Positions 55,521 to 62,666 of a stretch of 64,000 bases of DNA are shown here, in pieces. The translations under genes and the position numbers were made by a program. The notes under the pieces are model-generated. The model did not search any database. It was given only the letters and a program-made list of their open reading frames with translations, and was not told the DNA's origin. Positions within the stretch are counted from its first letter, which is position 1; each line of letters opens with the position of its first letter. Origin of the DNA: Vogesella sp. LIG4 (GTDB taxonomy: Bacteria > Pseudomonadota > Gammaproteobacteria > Burkholderiales > Chromobacteriaceae); assembly GCF_900090205.1 (NCBI RefSeq), contig NZ_LT607802.1, positions 2,917,970-2,981,969 on the forward strand. Direction: 5' to 3'.

Positions 55521-56744
55521 ATGGCTGACATCAACAAAGTGGTACTGGCCTATTCCGGTGGCCTGGATACTTCGGTGATCCTGAAGTGGCTGCAAGACAC
55601 CTACCAGTGTGAAGTAGTGACCTTCACTGCCGACCTGGGGCAGGGCGAGGAGCTGGAGCCGGCACGTCAGAAAGCGCTGAAATTCGGCATCAAGCCGGAA
55701 AACATTTTCATCGACGACCTGCGCGAAGAGTTCGTGCGCGACTTCGTATTCCCGATGTTCCGCGCCAACACCGTGTACGAAGGCGAGTACCTGCTGGGTA
55801 CCTCCATCGCCCGTCCGCTGATCGCCAAGCGCCAGATCGAGATCGCCAACCTGACCGGCGCCGACGCGGTATCGCACGGCGCTACAGGCAAGGGTAACGA
55901 CCAGGTGCGTTTTGAGCTGGGCTACTACGGCCTGAAGCCGGACGTGAAAGTGATTGCCCCGTGGCGCGAGTGGGACCTGCTGTCCCGCGAAAAACTGCTG
56001 GCCTATGCCGAGAAGAACGGCATTCCGGTAGAAGCCAAGCACAAGGGCGGCGGCGCACCGTACTCCATGGACGCCAACCTGCTGCACATCTCCTTCGAAG
56101 GCCGTCACCTGGAGAACCCGTCCGCCGAGGCCGAAGAAGCCATGTGGCGCTGGACCGTGTCGCCGGAAGCGGCACCGGACGCCCCGGAATACCTGGACGT
56201 GGAATTCGAGAAGGGCGACATCGTGGCGCTGAACGGCGTGCGCATGAAGGCCCACGAAGTGCTGACCAAACTGAATGAGCTGGGCGGCAAGCACGGTATC
56301 GGTCGCCTCGACCTGGTGGAAAACCGCTACGTGGGCATGAAGTCCCGCGGCTGCTACGAAACCCCGGGCGGCACCATCATCCTGAAGGCCCACCGCGCCA
56401 TCGAATCCATCACCCTGGATCGCGAAGTGGCCCACCTGAAGGACGATCTGATGCCGCGCTACGCCAGCATCATCTACAACGGCTACTGGTGGGCGCCGGA
56501 GCGCAAGGCGCTGCAGGCGCTGATCGACACCACCCAGCAGACCGTCAACGGCTGGGTGCGCCTGAAGCTGTACAAGGGCAATGTGATCGTGGTGAGCCGC
56601 GATTCCAAGACCGATTCGCTGTTCGACATGAACATCGCCACCTTCGACGATGACGGCGGCGCCTACAACCAGGCCGACGCCGGCGGCTTCATCAAGCTGA
56701 ACGCGCTGCGCATGCGCATTGCTGGCCGTCTGCACGGCAAGTAA
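55521..56744 (+). CDS. argG: Argininosuccinate synthase
   Basis: A 407-residue synthase joining citrulline and aspartate with ATP. The P-loop is [17 protein letters not shown], and [17 protein letters not shown] and [19 protein letters not shown] (cited in part) are diagnostic. It is cotranscribed with argF; a terminator follows at 56762. Confidence 0.98.
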   Translation: MADINKVVLAYSGGLDTSVILKWLQDTYQCEVVTFTADLGQGEELEPARQKALKFGIKPENIFIDDLREEFVRDFVFPMFRANTVYEGEYLLGTSIARPLIAKRQIEIANLTGADAVSHGATGKGNDQVRFELGYYGLKPDVKVIAPWREWDLLSREKLLAYAEKNGIPVEAKHKGGGAPYSMDANLLHISFEGRHLENPSAEAEEAMWRWTVSPEAAPDAPEYLDVEFEKGDIVALNGVRMKAHEVLTKLNELGGKHGIGRLDLVENRYVGMKSRGCYETPGGTIILKAHRAIESITLDREVAHLKDDLMPRYASIIYNGYWWAPERKALQALIDTTQQTVNGWVRLKLYKGNVIVVSRDSKTDSLFDMNIATFDDDGGAYNQADAGGFIKLNALRMRIAGRLHGK

Positions 56745-56761
56745 GCTGTTTTGTATCAAAC

Positions 56762-56791
56762 AAAACCGCGCCCCTCGGGGTGCGGTTTTTG
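56762..56791 (+). terminator. Intrinsic terminator after argG
   Basis: AAAACCGC-ACCCC-type stem: AAAACCGCGCCCC / GGGGTGCGGTTTTT with a TC loop. Confidence 0.88.
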
Positions 56792-56840
56792 TTTGTGCGC
56801 CGTATAATTGCCGGTCAACCGCAATCTCCGAGCCGCTGTC

Positions 56841-57041
56841 ATGAGTGAAGAGCAATTTACCAACTGGTCGATGGGCATCCTGTTGACCGGCCTGATCATT
56901 TTCATGGGTTTCATTGTCTGGGATCTGGGCAAGAAATCGCAGGCCGGCAAGTTCGGCATGTTCATCCTGTTCCTGGTGTTGGGCTTGGGGGTGGGCGGAT
57001 TCGTGTTCAAGAACATTCTGGTGGAATTCCTGATGCCGTAA
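56841..57041 (+). CDS. DUF2788 small membrane protein
   Basis: A 66-residue protein with two membrane helices (about residues 10-32 and 43-62) and the central WDLGKKSQAGKFGMF, as in the betaproteobacterial DUF2788 family. Function unknown. ATG at 56841 is preferred over an upstream in-frame ATG at 56808. It precedes yajQ by about 57 bp. Confidence 0.8.
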   Translation: MSEEQFTNWSMGILLTGLIIFMGFIVWDLGKKSQAGKFGMFILFLVLGLGVGGFVFKNILVEFLMP

Positions 57042-57098
57042 GGGCTCGCCACCATGCTGTCAGGCAGCCTGTCGGCTGCCAGGGAAAGGAAGCATCAC

Positions 57099-57599
57099 AT
57101 GCCGTCGTTTGACATCGTGTCCGAGATCGACAAGGTTGAGTTGCGCAATGCCATCGACCAGTCCAACAAGGAAGTGACCAACCGCTACGACTTCAAGGGC
57201 TCGGATGCCCGCATTGAAACCGGTGACAAATCGCTCACCCTGTTTGCCGACAGTGAATTCCAGCTGGATCAGGTGAATGACATCCTGGTGGGCAAGCTGG
57301 CCAAGCGCGGCATCGACGTGCGCTGCATGGACTACGGCAAGCTGGAGAAGGTCAGCGGCAACAAGGTCAAGAAGGTGGTGACGGTAAAGGAAGGCCTGGA
57401 GACCGAGCTGGCCAAGAAGATCGTCAAACTGATCAAGGATGCCAAGATCAAGGTACAGGCCGCGATCCAGGGTGAGGCGGTGCGTGTTACCGGCCCCAAG
57501 CGCGACAACCTGCAGGAAGTGATTGCCCTGCTGCGCAAGGACATCGTCTCCGACATGGAGAACGGCTTCCCGCTGCAGTTCAACAACTTCCGCGACTGA
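57099..57599 (+). CDS. YajQ family nucleotide-binding protein
   Basis: A 166-residue protein with the YajQ pattern: [29 protein letters not shown] [13 protein letters not shown], and the C-terminal [19 protein letters not shown]. Family members bind nucleotides, and some bind cyclic di-GMP and act as transcription co-regulators. ATG at 57099 follows AAAGGAAG. Monocistronic, with an uptake-type palindrome and a terminator after it. Confidence 0.95.
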   Translation: MPSFDIVSEIDKVELRNAIDQSNKEVTNRYDFKGSDARIETGDKSLTLFADSEFQLDQVNDILVGKLAKRGIDVRCMDYGKLEKVSGNKVKKVVTVKEGLETELAKKIVKLIKDAKIKVQAAIQGEAVRVTGPKRDNLQEVIALLRKDIVSDMENGFPLQFNNFRD

Positions 57600-57604
57600 T
57601 GCCT

Positions 57605-57624
57605 TGCGGCCAACGTTGGCCGCA
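57605..57624. repeat. Perfect inverted pair of the dispersed 10-mer
   Basis: TGCGGCCAAC and GTTGGCCGCA abut to form a perfect 20-bp palindrome 5 bp after the yajQ stop and 10 bp before the terminator stem. Confidence 0.95.
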
Positions 57625-57634
57625 TGATGGCAAT

Positions 57635-57664
57635 AAAAAACGCCGACCAGTTGGTCGGCGTTTT
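57635..57664. terminator. Bidirectional terminator between yajQ and the BI-1 gene
   Basis: AAAAAACGCCGACCA-GT-TGGTCGGCGTTTT has A and T tracts on both sides for the converging genes. Confidence 0.93.
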
Positions 57665-57680
57665 CATGTGTGCTCCGCGC

Positions 57681-58370
57681 TCAGTCGCGGTTGCCGGCCA
57701 GGGCCAGCAGCAGCTGCAGCAGGCTGGTGAACAGGTTGTAGATGCTGATGTAGATGCCCAGCGCGGCGGAGATGTAGCTGGTTTCACCGCCATCCACCAC
57801 GTTCTTCACTTCCCACAGGATCATCATCGAGCTGAACAGCGCGAAAGCCGCGGCGATGGTCAGCTGCAGGGCCGGCATCTGCAGAAACAGGTTGGCCACC
57901 ACGGCGATCATCAGCACCACGGCGCCCACGGTAAGGAATTTGCCCATGCCGGACAGATCGCGTTTGGTGGTGGTGGCAATGCCGGCCATCACCGCGAACA
58001 CGACGGCGGTGGCACCGCCGGCCACCATGATCAGCTGCGCGCCGTTACTGAAGCGCAGCGCAAACTGCAGCAATGGTCCCAGCAGCAGGCCCATCATGAA
58101 GGTGAAGCCCAGCATCAGCGGAATACCCAGCGCGCTGTTGCGGTTGGCCTGGATGGCGAACACCAGGCCGTAAAACACCGCCATGATCGCCAGCGAACCC
58201 AGCAGTGGGCTGGCGGCCAGGAAGGCGAAGCTCATCTTGATGCCCACGGCAGCGCCGATGATGGTTGGAATCATCGATAGTGCCAGCAGGCCGTAGGTGT
58301 TGCGCATCACCTTGTTGCGGTCGACAGCGTAGCTGGCTGCGCGGTAAGCGGGTTGATATTGTTGATTCAT
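57681..58370 (-). CDS. Bax inhibitor-1 (BI-1/YbhL/YccA) family membrane protein
   Basis: A 229-residue inner-membrane protein with seven hydrophobic segments starting after the N-terminal NQQYQPAYRAASYAVDRNKVMRNTYGL region. The family-typical ALGIYISIYNLFTSLLQLL and MMILWEVKNVVDGGE are present. Bacterial relatives (YccA, YbhL) interact with FtsH or act as pH-sensitive calcium leak channels; the role here is not deducible. Confidence 0.93.
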   Translation of the reverse strand: MNQQYQPAYRAASYAVDRNKVMRNTYGLLALSMIPTIIGAAVGIKMSFAFLAASPLLGSLAIMAVFYGLVFAIQANRNSALGIPLMLGFTFMMGLLLGPLLQFALRFSNGAQLIMVAGGATAVVFAVMAGIATTTKRDLSGMGKFLTVGAVVLMIAVVANLFLQMPALQLTIAAAFALFSSMMILWEVKNVVDGGETSYISAALGIYISIYNLFTSLLQLLLALAGNRD

Positions 58371-58473
58371 GGCGACGTTGCTCCTCGCACTTTGGGGTAA
58401 GGTTTGTTTATGCAGCGTGTGACTACAAACAGTTACACAAGTTTCCTACGACAGTACCATTCAGTGCAAGTAC

Positions 58474-58502
58474 TTGCCAATAAATTGCCGGCAGGCTAAT
58501 AT
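58474..58502 (+). promoter_or_regulatory. Promoter of the tRNA pair
   Basis: TTGCCA (58474-58479), 17-bp spacer, TAATAT (58497-58502), about 30 bp before tRNA-Leu. Confidence 0.75.
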
Positions 58503-58532
58503 CCCACGCCTGCCAGACACTGATTTGGCAAT

Positions 58533-58617
58533 GCGAGAGTGGCGGAATTGGTAGACGCACTGGATTTAGGTTCCAGCGCCGCAAGGCGTGAGAGTTCGAG
58601 TCTCTCCTTTCGCACCA
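58533..58617 (+). tRNA. tRNA-Leu (UAG)
   Basis: An 85-nt class II tRNA. The acceptor GCGAGAG pairs with CTTTCGC, the anticodon stem CTGGA/TCCAG encloses loop TTTAGGT with anticodon TAG, a long variable arm follows, and CCA is encoded at 58615-58617. Confidence 0.97.
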
Positions 58618-58659
58618 CCCACTGGCAGCAAGTAGGTGCTGCTGCCCAGTTTTTCAAGT

Positions 58660-58749
58660 GGAAGCGTGGCCGAGTGGTTTAAGGCAGCGGTCTTGAAAAC
58701 CGCCGAAGGTGTGAGCCTTCCGTGAGTTCGAATCTCACCGCTTCCGCCA
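58660..58749 (+). tRNA. tRNA-Ser (UGA)
   Basis: A 90-nt class II tRNA with acceptor GGAAGCG/CGCTTCC, anticodon loop CTTGAAA (anticodon TGA), a long variable arm and encoded CCA. An integrase remnant starts about 70 bp downstream, so this gene is the likely attachment site of the island. Confidence 0.97.
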
Positions 58750-58821
58750 GAAATATCCTGCAATATCAATATATTGCAGCGAGTCAATCATTTGCGAAAC
58801 CCCGCTGTTGCTATTTGTCGA

Positions 58822-59864
58822 ATGAAAGCAGACAAAGAGATGACCGCGAGACAGGTCGGAGTGTTCCTCCGTAGTGGTTCCACAAACTACTACTGTCGGG
58901 TTTATATTCCCAAGCAATTCCAAGAAAACTTCCAAGGCAAGGCATCGATAATCCGTTCACTCGGGGCATCTCAATCAGCTGAAGCCAACAAAAAGCCATT
59001 GTTATCCACATGGAAATGGATAACGAGTTTCAGCGGCTTGAAGCGCTATATCGCGCAACCACACTTGATTCATTGGCGCCAGAACAGATTCAGGCGATTG
59101 GCCACGATGAACTCGCCAAGGCATTGGCTTTGGATGGGCAAAACCGCATCGAAGGGCTGAATGTCGAACAGGTGGAAGCAAGGGGTGATGTCTCGGCTTG
59201 GATTGTTGGGTATAGGTTTCGTTCAGCACCGGAGAAACCCGATCAGCCTTGGTAACAGCGGCTTTCAAATTGTCCGGTACGATGACGCGAGAAGCGCCAC
59301 CAAAATACTCGAACATCCTGACGTGCGAGGAGATCCAGTCGCGGGAGCGCTGCGTCCAGATGACTTCGCAATAGGTATAGTTCGAGCCCCCAGTACGCCA
59401 ATAAACACCTGTGCCGTGCGGATTTCTTCAGTGACCGGATTAGTAATGCCAATCGTCATGCCGGAGTAATCAACATAGGCGGTTTCGCCATACACTTCGG
59501 CACGTCGCACCGAGATACGTAGTGATCGCTTGTATGTGAACCAGCTACCGGATGGGGGAAGCTGTTCCCCGAGTTGACTCCGGATGCCTGTGGGAAGACC
59601 AATGAGCAGTTCTCCAAGCGGTTCAGCGGTGTCTTGCGTGACTGGTGGCTCAAGCGGGATGGCATCAACTCCCACGGCCTCCGCCATGGCTTCAAGGGCA
59701 TCTGCCGAGCCTGTGGGATTAATAAGGCATTGCATGATGCCCTGACCGGTCACCGCTCTGCTGCATCTACAGGGCGTCTATACGGCAGTGAGCAGTACTC
59801 GCTAGAGCCACTGTTGAGGCTATGGGGCGGATCACGGCGAAGGGGCTGGACTTGTCACGGGTGA
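58822..59864 (+). pseudogene. Tyrosine integrase, frameshifted and split by an IS21-type fragment
   Basis: Two separated parts of one phage/ICE-type tyrosine recombinase. The N-part (58822-about 59206) reads VGVFLRSGSTNYYCRVYIPKQ and then, after a frame change in the A-run near 58989-58993, AIVIHMEMDNEFQRLEALYR. The C-part (about 59535-59864) reads LFPELTPDACGKTNEQFSKR, HGLRHGFKGICRACG, TGHRSAASTGRLYG, giving the His-x-x-Arg and Tyr boxes. The middle, including the first catalytic Arg, is missing and replaced by a minus-strand IS fragment. It lies beside tRNA-Ser, the likely integration site. Confidence 0.85.
59207..59534 (-). mobile_element. IS21-family transposase (IstA) fragment
   Basis: On the minus strand the DDE region of an IS21 IstA is readable: GETAYVDYSGMTIGI, EEIRTAQVFIGVLGA, then one base lost near 59385, then NYTYCEVIWTQRSRDWISSH, MFEYFGGASRVIVPDNLKAAV and LNETYTQ. 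Neither the ends of the element nor istB remains. The fragment sits exactly where the integrase core should be, so it probably replaced that segment by insertion followed by deletion. Confidence 0.8.
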
Positions 59865-59965
59865 GTGCAGGGCTGGCTATGTGACTGATGGGCGTGTTGC
59901 CCTTGGTGGTCTGCGCGGGTGGCATGGGCTGGTGATGCGATATGGTTATGCTAAAAGATACACTA

Positions 59966-59994
59966 TTGACATATATTCTACTTGCATTTAGGAT
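59966..59994 (+). promoter_or_regulatory. Promoter of the outer-membrane protein gene
   Basis: TTGACA (59966-59971), 17-bp spacer, TAGGAT (59989-59994), 36 bp before the start codon. Confidence 0.65.
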
Positions 59995-60029
59995 TTACAT
60001 CCCATTTCAATAAATATTAGTGATTTGCT

Positions 60030-60629
60030 ATGAAAAAAGTATTTGCTCTGGCTGCTTTTGCCGTTCTCTCCAGTGGTGCTTTTGCTGGCGGTTTTGATGG
60101 TGTCTACGCCGAAGCTGCTATTGGCTACGCGCACTCCAAAACTGACGTTGATGGCACTGCTCCTTCCCAGAACAGCACTGTTGGCAAGCTGACTGCTGGT
60201 TACTCCCAGGCATTCAACCAGTTCAACTTGGCTGGAAATGCTTACTTCATTATCGGTGATCAGAAAGCAGGTTCCGTGTCCGGCTCCGATGGCACCTTTA
60301 CCGGTACTGTCGATTCCAAGGGCACAGATACCTGGGGCCTCTCTATTGAGCCGGGTATCAACTTGAACGACAACGCCTTGGTTTACGCGAAGCTCGGCTA
60401 CGCTCAGACTACCGGCAAGATCGAGGTGAATGGCACGTACAATGGCGCCCCGGTCTCTGGCTCTGCCTCCACCACCTTCCACGGTTTCTCTTACGGTGTT
60501 GGTGCCAAATATAAGTTCTCCTCGAACCTGTACGGTGTAGTTGAAATCCAGCAGATCGACTACCGCTCCAAAGATGGCGTCAAGCCGTCTACCTTCATGA
60601 GCAACATCGGTATCGGCTACAAGTTCTGA
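60030..60629 (+). CDS. Outer-membrane beta-barrel protein (opacity-like)
   Basis: A 199-residue protein with a signal peptide (cleavage near GAFA-GGF). The mature chain has eight alternating strands typical of small opacity/OmpA-like barrels: DGVYAEAAIGYAHS, VGKLTAGYSQAF, YAKLGYAQTTGK, HGFSYGVGAKYKFS, and the C-terminal strand MSNIGIGYKF ending in Phe. Codon use is less GC-rich than in the core genome and resembles that of highly expressed or acquired genes. It has its own promoter and terminator inside the decayed island. Function as an adhesin or porin is unproven. Confidence 0.88.
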   Translation: MKKVFALAAFAVLSSGAFAGGFDGVYAEAAIGYAHSKTDVDGTAPSQNSTVGKLTAGYSQAFNQFNLAGNAYFIIGDQKAGSVSGSDGTFTGTVDSKGTDTWGLSIEPGINLNDNALVYAKLGYAQTTGKIEVNGTYNGAPVSGSASTTFHGFSYGVGAKYKFSSNLYGVVEIQQIDYRSKDGVKPSTFMSNIGIGYKF

Positions 60630-60651
60630 TTTTGAGTCGCGAATCCCAAGG

Positions 60652-60673
60652 CCCACCACACGGTGGGTTTTTT
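60652..60673 (+). terminator. Intrinsic terminator after the outer-membrane protein gene
   Basis: CCCACC-ACAC-GGTGGG followed by six T. Confidence 0.9.
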
Positions 60674-60764
60674 GTTTGTTTAGTCAGCGCGTAAGAAGCC
60701 CTTGGACTGTCTTCAGGCGTGGGCTACCTTGTCATTGCGGGAACACCCCCGAATGGAGGTCGCC

Positions 60765-61022
60765 ATGCTTGAGCTTGAAGAACTACATGAAGTCGGTGGT
60801 GACCGGATTATGGTTCATGCCCGGTTTGATGGTGTCCCGGTTCACTTCCACATTGATGCGGATGCCGTAGACGATTTCTTGCAGATTGAACAGCGAGGAG
60901 TCGCCCACTCGGCAAAGGTGCTTGCAGACAACTGGAGTCGCTTTGTACCTCGGCTGGAGCCGTTCATCGCGCGGCGTGAAGGGCATGACTTCCTGATTAC
61001 GACGGGGCTGCTCAATCCCTAG
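60765..61022 (+). CDS. Small protein, DUF1488-like
   Basis: An 85-residue protein. ATG at 60765 follows GGAGG by about 5 bp. IMVHARFDGVPVHFHIDADAVDDFLQ and the later AKVLADNWSRFVPRLEPFIARR (cited in part) resemble the DUF1488 layout of a short beta-sheet followed by helices, though the match is weak. Function unknown. It lies in the island and looks intact. Confidence 0.6.
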   Translation: MLELEELHEVGGDRIMVHARFDGVPVHFHIDADAVDDFLQIEQRGVAHSAKVLADNWSRFVPRLEPFIARREGHDFLITTGLLNP

Positions 61023-61083
61023 CCCGTAGGGCAGTGAGGCCGCTGAGGCCACCATCAGCTCTGCCGGGTAGTTCATCAGTCAG

Positions 61084-61429
61084 CTACGTACCTGCTCCGG
61101 GTTCTGGCAGGTCAAACTCGGTAATTGTAGGGGGCAGGTATTCCGTCCGCTCTAGCTCGTCTCAAGCCTTATAGCCGCACTCGGGCAAGTCTGTGTCAAG
61201 TTGCCTAGCCAAGACCTCCAGGGCAATGAAGAGACTATGTAGCCTGCTCTGGGTGGTCTGTGTTGATCCCAGCGGCAATTTGCGTCAGCCCTTCCATGAG
61301 CTTCACGACCTGCTTCTGTGGGTTTGGCTTGTCCAGCAAGCCGTATCTGTGAAACTGGTGAATGAAGCATCGGCAAGCATCCTGCAAGTTTCTGGGCGAG
61401 ATGATGGGGAGCCAAGGGAACTGGTTCAC
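61084..61429 (-). pseudogene. Broken hypothetical gene (one frameshift, one in-frame stop)
   Basis: On the minus strand, MNQFPWLPIISPRNLQDACR... continues to NTDHPEQ, then after a one-base shift near 61247 to LHSLFIALEVLARQLDTDLP, CGYKA, then an in-frame TGA at 61162-61164 (perhaps once TGG), then DELERTEYLPPTITEFDLPE ending at 61084. The pieces make one coherent protein of about 115 residues with coding-like composition. The family is unknown. Confidence 0.55.
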
Positions 61430-61526
61430 AGGCGACTATGGATAGGCTGATGATTACCCATAAAGATAAGTGTAAGGGCCTGATGGAAGACCCTGTATCA
61501 AGAATGAGTTACTGGCTCCAGAAGCA

Positions 61527-62282
61527 ATGACTTTTCAAAATGACCAAAAATCAGAGCTGCACAACGTGAGTGTTGAACTCGGCCTTTGCTCAATACCCCA
61601 TTTCGCTCTATATCCCCAATTGCTTCCTTGGGTAGGACAGTTCTACTTAACATGCCCACTCAGGGTGCTTGTTCTAGGCGAAAGTCATTACCTCAAGCCC
61701 GAGAGCACTTACCACCTAGATTCTGAGGCTTGGTATAAAGGAGTAGATTTATCAAGCGCCACCGATGTGGGCCACTTCAAGACGCGCGGTATTATCAAAA
61801 ATGGCATCGCCAAACAGTGGGCAGGTAAGTCGAAACTCATCTACCGCAACATTGCCGCTGCTATTGTTGCGAGCGGGCTAGTTCATTGTGACTCACCGTT
61901 CCAGTACATCTCCTACATGAACTACTTTCAGCGCCCAGCCCAGGCTTCAGGAGATTCTCTTGCGCCATCTGCACAGGACAAACTTCACAGTGCCAGAGTC
62001 GTCAGCAGTGTTATCGAGATTCTGCAACCAGAACTTGTCATCTGCTGCAGTTCATTGGCATGGGGGGCAGCGAAAGAAATGGGGCTAATAGGAAACTCCG
62101 TCAGCTTGAAGACGGTGTTCGTCCGGTCAGTTCATCCAGCTACCCGCTGGTGGAATACAAAAATGAAAAAACACAAAGAGCTAACAGGAACGCAGCTGTT
62201 TGTACATGGCATAAAAAATAGGCTCAATAACCTGATAAACCGGGATGTGCCCGTTTGGGCGGAACTAGAAGCCACCGAATAG
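61527..62282 (+). CDS. Hypothetical protein, possible UDG-like fold
   Basis: A 251-residue protein of lower GC. LRVLVLGESHYLKP near residue 45 and SVHPATRWWN near residue 205 resemble the first and last motifs of the uracil-DNA glycosylase superfamily (GESPG-like and HPS), separated by about 155 residues as in that fold. No other motif is certain. It has a poor ribosome-binding site and no operon partner. It may be cargo of the island, perhaps a nucleic-acid or defence-related enzyme. That idea is speculative. Confidence 0.6.
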   Translation: MTFQNDQKSELHNVSVELGLCSIPHFALYPQLLPWVGQFYLTCPLRVLVLGESHYLKPESTYHLDSEAWYKGVDLSSATDVGHFKTRGIIKNGIAKQWAGKSKLIYRNIAAAIVASGLVHCDSPFQYISYMNYFQRPAQASGDSLAPSAQDKLHSARVVSSVIEILQPELVICCSSLAWGAAKEMGLIGNSVSLKTVFVRSVHPATRWWNTKMKKHKELTGTQLFVHGIKNRLNNLINRDVPVWAELEATE

Positions 62283-62429
62283 GGCTACGGATGAAGTCAG
62301 GGCAGACTTACGGGACAGGGCAGGGTTGGAGACTGGGCCAAGCGTAACCGGACAGGGTGTCCGCCAGTTGATCCAGCGAGGAGCTAGGGTGGCGCTGGGT
62401 GAGGACGACTCTCTGTCGGTGACTGAGCT

Positions 62430-62638
62430 GCCTTCAGGCTTGATGCTACTCTCGCCGATCCCGAAGTATTCCGCAGTGGCCTTGATAGTGCCCCTGTCTC
62501 CGCCATCCATGCAACTACAGCAGCGTCATCAACCGACTTGGGCCTGCCAGTGTATCGACCCACAGCCTTGGCGATCTCGATACCACGCCGCTGCATCTCC
62601 TTGCGGTTCACATCGTCCACCTCACCCTGAGCAGCCAT
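62430..62638 (-). pseudogene. Serine recombinase (resolvase) C-terminal remnant
   Basis: Two frames give NRKEMQRRGIEIAKAVGRYTGRPKS and then, after a shift near 62510, TIKATAEYFGIGESSIK. This is the helical linker and the helix-turn-helix of Tn3-type or phage resolvases. The catalytic N-domain is absent. Confidence 0.7.
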
Positions 62639-62666
62639 GACAGCATCACGGGTAACTTATGTCTGT

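Noticed and set aside
58566..58787. A 73-codon minus-strand frame with SGEIRTHGRLTPSAVF
   Set aside because: This is the common spurious translation across antisense tRNA-Leu and tRNA-Ser genes.
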